Shown: positions 12,801 through 23,713 of the stretch, piece after piece
How the letters are laid out: every line of letters starts with the position of its first letter
How positions within the stretch are numbered: the stretch's first letter is position 1
NCBI RefSeq assembly: GCF_907164915.1
Contig: NC_061866.1
Location: 21,926,117-21,990,116, forward strand
Source of the DNA: Impatiens glandulifera
Taxonomy: Eukaryota > Streptophyta > Magnoliopsida > Ericales > Balsaminaceae
DNA length: 64,000 nt
Direction: 5' to 3'
Translations under genes and position numbers: made by a program
The notes under the pieces: model-generated
What the model was told of the DNA's origin: nothing
The model's database searches: none
Seen by the model: only the letters and a program-made list of their open reading frames with translations

Positions 12801-14256
12801 GATTTTTTCTTTTGGTATAAGATATTCTTTTATTATGGTTCAGATTATAGTGTGATTTTGGTTGCTTCATTTGGTATACAAATCATTTTTGTTGGTCCAA
12901 ATTATAGTGTACTTTTTTACTTCATTTGGTATATATTATTTTTGTATAATAATCAAATTATTTTAGGGATGTGTACATCTTATTTTTAGATCATTGTGAT
13001 TTTTTGCAAACATAACAAAGGTACACGGATGATAACGATGAAAATATTTGATACCAAAACATCCCAAAGTTGTAAAGTCCCCTAGAACCATGCATGTCAC
13101 AGTTGGAATATACTCCAAGATCACAACAAATACTTAGATCTTCATTCATACACCATTGTTTTGAATGACATGAGAAAATCTTATATATATAACAAAACAC
13201 AATTTGTCTTGGTGGGTGAACCCAATCTAACAACACTCATAAAAATAAAATTAAAAAACTCTCATATGTCATTGTCAACAATTTGCTGCAGCTTTATCTC
13301 AAACTACAGAAATTTCCAAATGGCACTTTTTCAAAATAATATAAGCCAGCTCTTTAACAAAAACAATAAGAAAATTAAACTAATAAAATCCTATACAAAA
13401 ATTGCAATACAATTTGATTGAAGAGAGAAATATAGGTTGCATATAAAATTACTTAGTTTTGATTAAGACAATTTAGGGACAATTTCAGTTTAGATGAAAT
13501 GAAAATATAGATTTAATGGAACTTTTGTTCATAAAAATACCTCCAGACTTGTATTTTTTGTATGTTTGATTCTATTTAATAAATTATGGGTTACATTCAA
13601 ATTTTCTCTCAAAAACTTGTCCTGAATTCTTTGAAAAACTGATATCAGTTATGAAAAATAAGATTAGCTGTTCCTTCCTTCAATCAAAGAGGCTCTTACT
13701 CTTCAACAAGACTTTAACACTGTTTATCAGTTTCTTAGTCTGCAATCATTATTTATAAATGAAACAACAGAAATTTGTATCTAAGTACCTTAAGAAGTGA
13801 TACGATCCGCTCCTGCTCATCAACATCATTAAAATGCTTCGACCACCGTTCCCAATCCCATTCATCATCGCCATCAAGATTCCTATTTTCACTTTCCATA
13901 ACCAAATTCTCGGAAACATCTTTTTCCTCCCTTAATTTATCTCTGAAAGAACTCAAATAACTATCCAACTTCCGAATTACATTACTCATAACATGGCTAA
14001 TAACGGAGTTCCACCGTCCGTGCTCGGACGAGCTATCTAATGGATCGATTTCATCGTTATTGTTGCTTCGACAGCGACAAAATGAGGAATCAGAAGTCCT
14101 TAAGAGGGAATGGGAGCTGGACAGTGGGGGGTGATTGAGATTGTTCGACTGCTTCAATCGAGACCCGAACTTAGCGTTTGAGAAAGTAAACTTGTGAGGG
14201 ATTGTGTCGGATCGAGTGGATGGTGATGTGAAGGTTGGAGCAGAAATCGACGCCAT
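6831..14256 (-). CDS. EX1: EXECUTER1, chloroplast singlet-oxygen signalling protein (11 exons)
   Basis: Nuclear gene for a thylakoid/chloroplast protein which, in Arabidopsis, senses singlet oxygen and starts retrograde signalling after FtsH-dependent turnover. Exons read from the homology and GT-AG borders: 14256-13789, 12570-12454, 12358-12293, 11639-11542, 10841-10760, 10546-9833, 9244-9121, 9035-8866, 7273-7202, 7101-7009, 6923-6831. All phases join, giving 698 residues plus stop (Arabidopsis EX1 is 684). The start MASISAPTF opens a Ser/Thr-rich transit peptide; an in-frame ATG at 14418 would add 54 residues. Visible parts: [10 protein letters not shown] (end of exon 1), a UVR-like [10 protein letters not shown] (exon 2), [10 protein letters not shown], the acidic linker in the 714-bp exon, and the C-terminal DUF3506/SOS domain with [20 protein letters not shown] and NPRWVDGEL. 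The Trp at 7042-7044 (residue 657) matches the oxidised Trp643 of Arabidopsis EX1. [11 protein letters not shown] and the C-terminus fit EX1, not EX2. No break was seen. Confidence 0.93.
7646..8302 (+). pseudogene. 5'-truncated LINE (zf-RVT end of reverse transcriptase) in an EX1 intron
   Basis: The plus strand reads NRCVLCESS and, after a frameshift, [10 protein letters not shown], the CxxC...HxxxxC zinc-binding block (zf-RVT) that follows plant L1-type reverse transcriptases. [15 protein letters not shown] follows, another hallmark. The copy ends in a short A-rich tail (TTATTAAAAA). A 10-bp target duplication GTAATACATT flanks it (7636-7645 and 8303-8312), as expected of target-primed insertion. 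Several stops and frameshifts make it inactive. It lies in the 1.6-kb intron between the EX1 exons ending at 7273 and starting at 8866, antisense to the gene. Confidence 0.85.
9306..9769. mobile_element. 464-bp element with about 80-bp terminal inverted repeats in an EX1 intron
   Basis: The left end TGTTACAAGAGAATAACTAG and the right end are inverted copies over roughly 80 bp with about ten differences. A 5-bp direct duplication GTAAT flanks it (9301-9305, 9770-9774). The TG...CA ends and 5-bp duplication look LTR-like, but the long inverted repeats suggest a foldback/MITE. It has no ORF of note. It fills most of the 588-bp intron 9245-9832. Confidence 0.75.
11966..12215. repeat. AT-rich MITE-like repeat in an EX1 intron
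   Basis: Two imperfect direct copies of a roughly 90-bp unit (12015-12100 and 12115-12205) share AATATTAAATA, GTCATTTAAC and CAAATAATC. The left margin GGGTTATTTGG has an inverted partner in CCCAAATAATCC further right. I could not fix exact termini or a target duplication. Confidence 0.4.
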
Positions 14257-14860
14257 GTTAATGGAGGGAGAGAGAGAGAGTTGTGTGTTTCGTTTGCCTG
14301 GGAGGAGGAGAGCAAATCGACTTGTGTTTCGCTGGAGAGGAGGACGAAAGAGATAGGATAAGGTGGATGGAGTTTTAGAATGTATTTTTGAGGCATAAAT
14401 TAAAATAAATTTGGCCAAGCTTATATAAATAAAATAAAATAAAATAAAAATTGAATCACATTTATTTAATATTTATGAGTTTTCTTTTAATATTCAAAAT
14501 TATAAAATAAAAAGGGATCTAGTTTACTTTTTAATTTTTTAAATAAGATCGGAATATGATTTAAACAAATTATTTGTTATTTTGTGAGACAAATTAAGGG
14601 ACAAGTAATTTGATTTAAACAGATTATTTATCGAAATTGTTGTCATCGGTTTATTAAATTTGAAACGGTCAATTTAGTTTGTTTAAAAGAACGAGTTCAC
14701 CAGCTATAGATTTTGTAACTCCTAAGAATCGCTCCATCCACAGCTTAGTACGTGGGACACGTGACAACATGAGGAATTTCGCGGGGTGGCTGTAATTCAA
14801 CCTTGATTTACGTGTTAGGCGTCTTTAAAAAAATATTATTTAAAAGATTTTTAAAATAAT
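14257..14860. promoter_or_regulatory. Upstream region of EX1
   Basis: This is the 5' side of the minus-strand EX1 start. It has a pyrimidine/GA-rich leader (CTCTCTCTC on the minus strand near 14265-14280) and AT-rich DNA beyond 14400. An open frame continues upstream in frame to an ATG at 14418. I see no clear TATA box. The gypsy LTR begins about 600 bp away, so the promoter space is short. Confidence 0.4.
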
Positions 14861-14865
14861 AATTT

Positions 14866-17699
14866 TGTTAAAACCCGGTTTAAATTAATCAAACATAACT
14901 TAATTTAAAAGATTATTTATTTTAAATTAGAGTCGCCAAATGATATTAGAAAAATTAATAAAATGATACGTGTATAAACGTATTTATACAAGAGTATCTG
15001 TAAGGGGTTCAATTTTTAGTTACGCTCGTGAAAAGACTTTCGCGTTATGTCCTCCGCGTCCGTCAAATGAATGTTTTAATTTTTTTTTAAATAAAAAAGT
15101 CTGCTACTTAAAATTTATTTATAATATTTATTTTCTTTAATTAATAGTTCGAGGTTCTAAATAATGATAGATTTAGATAACATAAATAATTATACAAAAT
15201 TATTTAAAATGGTGTACTTGCGATTGCGTTAATATAATACTGAGTAAAAACCCTAAAAATATTAGAAAAAGTGTTAGAATTTAAAAATAAATTTCAAATA
15301 GGGCCTTAGCAAAAATATTTGTTTAGGAAATATCCTTAAATATTTAAATATCAATTTCTAACCTTTCAGGATTATTTAAAAATGAATCCGGGTTCCAAAG
15401 TTACAAAAATAATTTTGGATTTTGAAAAGTAAAACCAAATAGGCCTTAGGACCGGAGTCCTAGAGTCTAGGTCCGATTTTGGTTATCTGGGCTCAACCGG
15501 GCTCGGTCTAGACCGAGATGGCCTGGACTAGGGCTCTAGAGCATGGGTCAAGGGATCAAAGGGCTCGATCCTGGGTTCGAGTGGCTTGGTCTCGAACTCG
15601 GTCGAGGGATTGGAGAGCTCGGTCCTAGGGTTCATGAAGCTTGGTCCTAAGCTTAGGTTGATCGGTCCTAGGTCTAGGAGGCTCGGTCCCAAGTCTAGGT
15701 TTCTTCAGTTGTGAACCTGAGAGGCTCGGTCCAATGTTAGACTTCTCAGTCCGAGGTTAGAAACCTCAGTTAGATTCATCGGTCCTTACTTAAGAACATC
15801 GGTCTTGAGTCTCGGTCCTAACTCAAAAACACTGATCCTTGGTCTCTGTCCTAACTCAAGAACATCGGTCATTAGTCTCGATCCGGACCGAAGATCCTTG
15901 ATCCTGTTTCTCGGTCCCGATCCTATAGGACTCGGTCGTCGGGGACCGAGTGTTCTTGATTTGGACAAGAATTATAGAGGCTATAAGTTTTGATACATAT
16001 CATAGAATCATGATCTGTAAGTTACAGATGATTCATATGATTATGGAGAACAAAAGCCCCAACCCTAATCACGATCAATCGATCTTTACAAATATCAAAT
16101 TTTAAAAACCATTTTTAAGTCAAAATTTAGGATCTTTTAAATTAGACCATTTTAAGGTCTGATTTTTGTTCAATTAGCTTTGAAATGATGAACATAGTTG
16201 AACACAACCAAAACAATAACATCATTACACCAATTTTTGAAGATGAAATCCTAATTTAAAATTTTCAAAAACATAGTAGAGTGTTATAGTGATTTAGAAA
16301 CCATCATAACATGTTTACAATCATGTTTAACAACTATTTGAATAAAATACAAGATTAAAACTCAAGAACGTGAATTTTTTAAAATTCAGATTTTCAATTC
16401 AAATTTTGATTTTTTAAGTTTGAGTTTGATTTGATCTAATCTCTTTCAATAGATAATTCATATAATATTTAGGGATTGATTTTAAACAAAGAAATCACAT
16501 AATTAAACCCTATAACCGATCAAACCTGGAAAACAATTTACAATCATATATTAAATTACAAAGGTTCTGGATGCATACCAAAGATTGGATAACACTCTAC
16601 GGAGTTGTTGGCTTTCTAGAAGCCTAGATCAAAGTTTTGATCGTCGGAGATGGTTTTCACAAAAACTAGTTTTTGACAAAATCCGAATTCTTTGATTTGT
16701 AGTGTAATATGGATTGATTGTTTGATGATTTGATAGAGAAACACTTAGAGGGTATTTATAGTAGCTTTAGGTCGGTTGAGGAGGAGCGATTCAAGTCCAA
16801 TTTGATTATCGAAAGTTCTATCCCTAAATATTATCTCATTCGTGGCAGCCTAGTTCTAAGATAAGATAAGGTAAATAAGCTTAAGGTTATTGTAGGCAAG
16901 GATAAGACAAACACGTACGAAGAAAAACGAAGGGATAAGGTGGAGAAATGACGGAGTTATCCCTTCCGATTAGTCGCAATTCCGACGAGTGCCCCATTCT
17001 AGCGAAGAAGACAAGTCAAAATGACGTCGTTTCAATTATTGATCGCGCCGTTAGGCGATCCATTGGAGGTCCGTCTGCGATTGGATGATCGGGCTAACGG
17101 GTTAGCCATCTCGTTAATTGATTCCATGCGGCTTAGGCGCGTGTTCTTTTTGTTGCAGCGGACAATGTGGATGATTCCTGAGCGCTAGATGAAAATCCAG
17201 CGCTGATCCGGTGGCCTGCGTTCATGTTGCAACTAGTTTTCCTAGTTTCGACTACGTTAGATCATTAGTTTATTTTTAATAAAAAGGTTATTTGAAATTA
17301 AATTTTAATCTATTTCTTGCATTTTTCTTCACTAAAAATTCCACAAAAATTATTTTTGAAAATATAATAAAAATTATGTTCATTATTTTTATATTTGTTT
17401 ATTTTGGGGTATTTATTTAATTGTTTTAAGTCATAAATTATACAAAATTTATGTTTAAAATCATAATTAAATAATTTCAACTCTTTATTGGGTTTAATTT
17501 GGGTAAATAAATACAATATTTTAATCACAAATAATTTTTGATTTTTTATTTAATTTTCCTAATTAGGGTTTAATTATCACAATAATTAGCCCTAATTTGA
17601 TTTTTAATCTCTTTTGGGTTATTTTGAATTTTAAAAATTCAAAATATTATTTTAATATTATTAAAAATAATAAATTTATTTGTAAATTAGGGTAGGTCA
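14866..17699. mobile_element. Probable solo LTR of a Ty3/gypsy element
   Basis: It runs from TGTTAAAACCCGG to GGGTAGGTCA (TG...CA) and is flanked by AATTT on both sides (14861-14865, 17700-17704). It has no coding frame of substance. Near 14940 the minus strand reads ATTTGGCGACTCT, a phrase typical of plant gypsy (Tat-like) LTR 3' regions, so the element probably reads on the minus strand. The middle (15460-15960) is rich in repeated CTCGGTCC/GGACCGAG. A second copy, truncated on its left, lies at 42537-44520, and a shorter inverted relative at 49600-49955. Caution: the second copy is also followed by AATTTT, so the target duplication could be partly coincidental. Confidence 0.65.
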
Positions 17700-17704
17700 A
17701 ATTT

Positions 17705-18656
17705 TCATTCTTATAGAATGCCCCTCTCGAACCGAGTTTGAGTAAAACAAACTTCATTTTAGGAAAACGTGGGTTCGAGGGATGAATATCTTAAAATTTA
17801 TACCCTAACTTATGATAAGGTAGAAGGATAAAACCTGGATGACAGTAGATGCTGGAGATGAACTATAACAATGACTTATAGGTGGGGACATCCATACAAG
17901 ATCTGCTGATTGAATCTTTTCTGGGGATAGACTATCACAATAGTTTTATGCTTGCATGGGAGTAAGCAGGACTTCAACTAGGGATGAATTATAATAATCC
18001 TATCATAATGATGACTGATAATGTCTATCAACAGATAGGGATTGTATGGGGAGTAAATAGAACTCTCTATGGGGAAAAGTCTTATACGAGCAAGACTTTC
18101 CTTTAAGAAGAGGGACACTCCTGAGGAATATTCTTTTGGAAATGGTGATAAAACTCTACGGGAATAGAGATAAAACTCTCTAGGGATAATGATAATAATC
18201 ACGCCATGTCCATCAAAGGATAGAATTCACCACTGAAGATTGATTATAATAATGACTCTCATGGATGCCTATAATGAGATGGGACTTTTGTAGGGATGAA
18301 GAGGATTCTCTATTGAGGATAAAAGAAAATTCTCTAGCAGATGTGATAATAATCACGCTGTGCCCATCAATAGATGGGATTTACTGCTGAAGGTTAGTCC
18401 TAATGATGACTTCCATGAATGTTTATCATGAAATAAAACTTGTTTGGGGAAGGTGATAATAATAACTCAATAGGGACGATACCAATCATTTTGAGGGGTA
18501 GGTCATGATAATGACCTATTGAGAAGATATGTGATAAAAATCATTCTAGTGGGATTGGGGATTGGTCATAATAATGACCTGCATGGATACATATTAGGAG
18601 ATAGGGCTCATTCTTTAGGGAATGGTAAAAATAATCACTCTAAGGGGATATATTAT
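17705..18656. repeat. Degenerate tandem-repeat region left of element A
   Basis: Purine-rich phrases such as GGGATGAA, GATAATAATCACGC and ATAATGATGACT recur. The clearest pair starts at about 18190 and 18338 (period near 148 bp). No long reading frame. It could be the non-coding interior of the gypsy element next door, but nothing proves this. Confidence 0.45.
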
Positions 18657-18661
18657 AATAA

Positions 18662-19962
18662 TGATAGAAAAATTAAGAAAGTTAATTTTCAAACCGGCCA
18701 CATATTACAAGTTTTGAATATTTATTCTAAATAATCAAAAAGGGAGAAATTGATAGAAAAATTAAGTAAGTTAATTTTTGGAACCGGCCAGACGAACTAA
18801 ACAGTTGTTAACTTTCATGTGCAGGTACAGATCAAAACCGCATGAACCGGTTGGGGCATCATAAACCGGTTGCTGTTATACTTCAAAGAAACCTATTCCA
18901 AGTGATCAAGTTAAAGATCAGAGGAACCGGTTTTCACTTTCTCAAGCGACCGGTCATCAAAGACAAAAAGTTCACATGCCAGCCGGATCATACTGCATAA
19001 GAGACAAAACCGGAATATTCAAACTTCAAGAGTGACTTAACATGACGAAACAGACGTGTCTTGAAAGAATAAAAAAAGATCAGATCCGATCGGAAGTATG
19101 CGAGGAAAGAAATGATGCTTTATTGATATAAAGTTGACAACCTGAGGTGCATGTCCAACACGTGTCCAAATCTGAAAGCCGATTATGTCATCTTATACTC
19201 AGAGCTGCCGACATGACTGCCAAGTGTTGAGGAAGGTGAAGCGTGCAAGCAACTTTTCTGCACCGGCGTGATAATGATCAACCAATCCAGAGGAGAGAGA
19301 AGAAAATGATCGTTGGCTCTTCTCAGCTATAAAAGGAAGATGAAACGTCTTCATTTAACGCAAGTTACAGATTACGAAAAACGAATCATAAAAGCATTAA
19401 GTTAGAGAGATAAACTCTGATATTCTAAACCGGTGTGTCCAAAATCGGAAGCTCTCTGTGTGTGTTTGTGTTGAGTTATTGTATTACATCAAAGAGTGAG
19501 TTGGTGTAATCGGCGAGTAGCGAAGTTGGGCTCGACCGGCAGTATTGTTGTAACTATAAAAGTTAGTGGAGATCCTTCTCATAACCTGAGAAGAAGGGGT
19601 GACGTAGGAGGGTTTGCTCCGAACATCCATAAAAAACCTTGTCTCGTGTTCTTTCTTTCGCTTTCATTTCTTGCTTACTTAACCTAACCTCAAACCAATC
19701 GTACTCCGAAAAACCGGTCCAATCATATCCATAAAACCGACTCCTCCTAAAACATCATCTAAAGTCGCACACGTTGCTTCAACCTGAAACAGATATTTCC
19801 GCCCTTGAACCCGGTTCAAGAGTCTGTAACAGTTTGTGTAGTGCTGAGAACGGTTATAGTCTCTAACCGGACTATCACCAAAGTGTTGTGTGTATTGTAA
19901 GAGACCACCCTTTCCAAAACCGGAAACACCCCGGTCCTCCAAGGGCGTCCCCGATCCTAACA
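18662..19962 (+). repeat. Element A 5' LTR with one extra 89-bp head unit
   Basis: The main LTR is 18751-19962 (TGATAGAAAAATTAAG to CCGATCCTAACA). The target duplication shows that the inserted end is really 18662, so one 89-bp unit (18662-18750, ending in AAAAAGGGAGAAAT) is part of the inserted LTR. AACCGGTT-type palindromes recur in the first half. A TATA box is at 19328-19335. The conserved hairpin/TGACGTA block lies at 19567-19634. Confidence 0.85.
19328..19335 (+). promoter_or_regulatory. LTR TATA box of element A
   Basis: TATAAAAG follows GTTGGCTCTTCTCAGC. The same box and context occur in both LTRs of B (24833-24840 in the 5' copy) and in D (57474-57481), so it is the probable genomic-RNA promoter. 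Confidence 0.7.
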
Positions 19963-19964
19963 AG

Positions 19965-19976
19965 TGGTATCAGAGC
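19965..19976 (+). other. Primer binding site of element A
   Basis: TGGTATCAGAGC, two bases after the LTR end, is complementary to the 3' end of plant initiator tRNA-Met, the usual primer of Ty1/copia elements. Confidence 0.92.
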
Positions 19977-20007
19977 GAGGTTCTTAGCACTCAAGCAACC
20001 GAAGAAG

Positions 20008-21870
20008 ATGGGAAGCATGACCCACAGCGACAAGCCGCCAATGCTAAACAGCGAAGCGTTTAGCAATTGGAAGAAACAGATGTATCTACATCTGATTACA
20101 TTAGATGATGAGATGAGCCGAGTACTGAAAGAAGGACCGATCAAGATTAACAAGGAGGCAGACTTATGGACGAATGAAGATCGAAGACGGAGTAACCTGG
20201 ACAACCATTGCATGAGGCACATCTACAAGGCTATAGATGATAACACTTTGAACAAAATATCAGAGTGTGAAAATGCAAAGGAAGCCTGGGAAACGATCAT
20301 TCAGATCCATGAGGGAAACGAAAGAACTAAGGAGAACAAAATCTTGGTGGCTACACAGAAATATGAAAACATCAGGATGAAACCGGGAGAAAACATGAAG
20401 GAATTCAGCAACCGGTTCACCAGTGTAGTCAACGAGCTTCAAACACTCGGAAAGAAGTATGACAACCGAGAAGTAATCATCAAGGCCTTAAGATCTCTGC
20501 CAAGCACTTGGGATATCAAGACCATGGTGATGAGGGAATCGAGCACCCTCGGGCAGATGAAGTTGCATGATGTGTTCGAGGATCTAAAAGCCTACGAGTT
20601 CGAGATCAAGTCTCGGATCGAAGACGAAGCATCCACATCAACCGCAACCAGAGCTTTGGTTACATCGGCAGAACCGGCGGTCCAAGTATCAACCGTTCCG
20701 GCTCCAGTCAAAAACACCGATCAGATTACTGAGGATGTGATGGCGATGCTAGCTCAGAAATTCGGGAAATTCATGAAGAAGAGTCAACCACCATCTAATA
20801 ATGATTTTAATTATAACTATGTAGATAAATCAAACAAAAGATGCTATAACTGTGACGGTTTTGGACATTTCAGGTCAGAGTGCAGAAAACCAAGGAGAGA
20901 CGATAGAAAACCGGAAGGAAACTATCAGGGAAACAACTATCAGGGGAACAACTATCAAAGCAACCGGTATCAGGGAAACAACTACCAGGGAAATAACTAC
21001 CGGAGAAATGACAACCAACGAAACGACTACCGGAGAAACGATGATCAGCATGCAGACGAAGGAAAGGAGATTTAGAAGGCACTCATTGCTTCCGATGGTG
21101 GAAGCGAGTGGGCATACTCCGATAATGAAGACGGTGAAGAGAGAGTAACCTGCTTCATGGCAAACGACGAAGAGGTATTTGATTTCTCTTCTGACGAGTT
21201 TACCAAAGAAGATTTGATTTCTGCACTCAACGAAATGGTTGCTGAGTTCAGAAACATATCTGCGTACATACCGGCTCCGCTCGTATCTAAAACCGAACAA
21301 TTAAATAATGTATATGATAAAACATGTGAAATCGAAATGCATGAACCGGATGAACTATTCTCCGATAATGAGAAGACAGTTCAACCGGTAACCGAAACCG
21401 ATGAACGAGCAATGTACGTCACGGCTGCGTGGGAGAGATCACGTCAAGCTGTAAAACAAATGTGCAACTATAAAAGACACCCTAAGTGTAGGTATGGTAT
21501 CGGTTACGAACCAAATAAACAAAACGAATCAAAACAACCTAACGGGATGAAACTCACGAAAAACAATCTTCCGTTTATAAAATTTGTCAAGAGTTCACAA
21601 ACCGAAAATGACTTAAAACCGGAAGAAACACTTAAGTATGTAAGCCCTACTGAATTAGAAAAATGGCTTCATCCTGAGAGAAGGAAAGTCAACCGGAAAC
21701 CGAATAAACCAAATAAAACTCGACCTCAAAGAAATTCATCACAACATAAGGCATTCTTGAGCAACAGCCAAGAAGTTAAGCCAAATATTATAAAAACAGA
21801 TACCGGGAAAGTGATCCGACTTATTAAAGTTTGGATCCCAAAGGGACTAATCAACCATGGACCCAACTGA
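20008..21870 (+). pseudogene. Element A gag (one in-frame stop)
   Basis: Starts at MGSMTHSDKPPML after the PBS; the open frame upstream of this ATG lies in the LTR and leader. It has a UBN2-type copia capsid region (WETIIQIHEGNERTKENKI, LRSLPSTWDIK), a zinc knuckle CYNCDGFGHFRSEC (CX2CX4HX4C) at about residues 275-288, and an Asn/Gln/Arg-rich tail of NYQGN repeats. A TAG at 21073-21075 interrupts the frame where B has CAA and D has CAG. The frame then continues to TGA at 21868-21870. Pol begins in the +1 frame across this stop. About 620 codons in all. Structural protein of virus-like particles. Confidence 0.9.
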
Positions 21871-22680
21871 ATGTGGGTACCAAAAAGGTGTAAATAATTG
21901 TTTGTTGCAGGTTAGGAGGAGCAACCGGCTAAAGAATTCAGAATGGTACCTGGACAGCGGATGTTCAAGGCATATGACCGGAAACAAAGAGCTACTAACC
22001 GACATCAAGTACGAAACCGGAGCAATCATCACATTCAGGGACAACTCGAAAGGTAAAACCGTGGGCAAAGGTAAGATTGTCCATGGTAATCTATCCATAA
22101 GCAATGTACTATTGGTAGAAGAACTGCGTTTTAACTTGTTAAGCATAAGTCAAATGTGTGATGTGGGTTACAAAGTTGAATTTCATAAAAACTCATGTTT
22201 AGTTAAAAATCAGGATAATGACATTCTGTTAACTGGTAACCGGATGGGAAACATTTACAAAGTTGATTGGAAAACTGATTTTGAAAAACATGTGTGTATG
22301 ATAGTCGGAAATGATCCAAACTGGCTTTGGCATAAACGGTTAAACCACTTGAACTTCAAAACGATTAACTTCATCTGTTCTAAGGAACTAGTTCACGGTT
22401 TTCCAAATGTTAAGTTTTCAAAAGATAAAGTATGTGTTGCATGTCAAATGGGCAAACAAGTAAAATCATCTTTCAAAAGTAAAGGAAATTATCAATCTGA
22501 ACGATGCTTAGAACTCTTGCATATGGATCTGTTTGGTCCGGTTAAAGTAACTAGTTTAGGAGGCATGCATTATACTATGGTAGTTATTGATGATTACTCT
22601 AAATTTACCTGGGTTACTTTTCTAGCTTCTAAAAACCAAGCAACTCCAAACATGATTAAACTGATTTTGAGAATACAAAA
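21871..22680 (+). pseudogene. Element A pol, protease and start of integrase, cut by a gap
   Basis: In the +1 frame relative to gag. It encodes WYLDSGCSRHMTG (retropepsin active site), the HHCC zinc-binding GAG_pre-integrase domain (LWHKRLNHL ... CVACQMGK) and the start of the integrase core (HMDLFGPVKV, first catalytic Asp). It ends at the run of N at 22681. Reverse transcriptase and RNase H are not present in the assembled part of A. Confidence 0.9.
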
Positions 22681-22780
22681 NNNNNNNNNNNNNNNNNNNN
22701 NNNNNNNNNNNNNNNNNNNNNNNNNNNNNNNNNNNNNNNNNNNNNNNNNNNNNNNNNNNNNNNNNNNNNNNNNNNNNNNN
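22681..22780. other. Assembly gap, 100 N
   Basis: Exactly 100 N inside element A pol. The length is nominal, since the comparison with B shows that several kilobases are missing between here and 23361. Confidence 0.95.
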
Positions 22781-22860
22781 ATTATAATAATGATATATAT
22801 AGATGTGTTGGGTCAAATCAAATTGACTAAAATAAACTAAGAAAATAAGTTTAATTAATC
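22781..22860. other. Fragment of the empty insertion site of element A
   Basis: It reads ATTATAATAA then TGATATATATAGATG and on into TGTTGGGTCAAAT. The first part equals the left flank of A (18652-18661) and the rest equals the right flank from 38975, with AATAA present once. It is therefore the uninterrupted target site, with a few differences from the flank at its right end. It is not retrotransposon sequence and was probably misplaced between gaps. Confidence 0.8.
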
Positions 22861-23360
22861 NNNNNNNNNNNNNNNNNNNNNNNNNNNNNNNNNNNNNNNN
22901 NNNNNNNNNNNNNNNNNNNNNNNNNNNNNNNNNNNNNNNNNNNNNNNNNNNNNNNNNNNNNNNNNNNNNNNNNNNNNNNNNNNNNNNNNNNNNNNNNNNN
23001 NNNNNNNNNNNNNNNNNNNNNNNNNNNNNNNNNNNNNNNNNNNNNNNNNNNNNNNNNNNNNNNNNNNNNNNNNNNNNNNNNNNNNNNNNNNNNNNNNNNN
23101 NNNNNNNNNNNNNNNNNNNNNNNNNNNNNNNNNNNNNNNNNNNNNNNNNNNNNNNNNNNNNNNNNNNNNNNNNNNNNNNNNNNNNNNNNNNNNNNNNNNN
23201 NNNNNNNNNNNNNNNNNNNNNNNNNNNNNNNNNNNNNNNNNNNNNNNNNNNNNNNNNNNNNNNNNNNNNNNNNNNNNNNNNNNNNNNNNNNNNNNNNNNN
23301 NNNNNNNNNNNNNNNNNNNNNNNNNNNNNNNNNNNNNNNNNNNNNNNNNNNNNNNNNNNN
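22861..23360. other. Assembly gap, 500 N
   Basis: Exactly 500 N, nominal length. It hides the rest of A's pol and most of its accessory ORF region. Confidence 0.95.
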
Positions 23361-23518
23361 GCAAAAAGACTCCTGGCCTCTCAAGTGTATGGGCCGGAAT
23401 GCTGATTGACGCTGAAAGACGCGACAGAGAGTGGAATGCAAGGGAAGAGGAAGAAAGAAGACGGCTTGAGAAAGAATTGGAGAAAGATCTTCACAAGGGG
23501 GGACCATCCAAGCCTTAG
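23361..23518 (+). pseudogene. C-terminal end of the accessory ORF of element A
   Basis: It matches the end of B's third accessory ORF (36531-36690): SSVWAGMLIDAERRDREW, then a run of Glu/Arg (EEEERRRLEKELEKDL) forming a highly charged helix, and a stop after GGPSKP at 23516-23518. The G run is six long here and nine in B, which shifts the reading frame at the very end in B. Function unknown. Confidence 0.8.
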
Positions 23519-23713
23519 TCTTTTTCTTTCTTTCCTTCAAAACAGTTTATGTTATCTATGTTTCAGACCTCGGTTATTTTATCATATTTCTCTCCGCTAG
23601 TTTTCACGCACCTTCTTCAAAAATCAAACACATGTTTTTAAAACATTTTTTGTAAACCGGCCATATATTACAAGTTTTGAATATTTATTCTAAATAATCA
23701 AAAAGAGAGAAAT
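23519..23713. other. 3' non-coding region of element A with a first PPT variant
   Basis: Non-coding. It ends in the variant tract AAAAAGAGAGAAAT (23700-23713) directly before the first 89-bp unit. Confidence 0.6.

Noticed and set aside
15786..15993. Open frames rich in Gly, Pro, Arg and Ser
   Set aside because: They are translations of the repeated CTCGGTCC motif inside the gypsy LTR.
19888..20007. Upstream extension of the A gag frame
   Set aside because: It begins inside the LTR and crosses the primer binding site. The ATG at 20008 opens the recognisable Gag N-terminus and is placed alike in D.
21884..21911. A mini-intron between gag and pol (GTGTAAAT...TTGCAG in A, a similar one in D)
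   Set aside because: Only about 23-24 bp lie between the possible donor and acceptor, too short for a plant intron. A longer donor site elsewhere cannot be excluded.
22851..23540. Long open frames across runs of N (also 53582-54140)
   Set aside because: The frames are open only because N has no stop codon.
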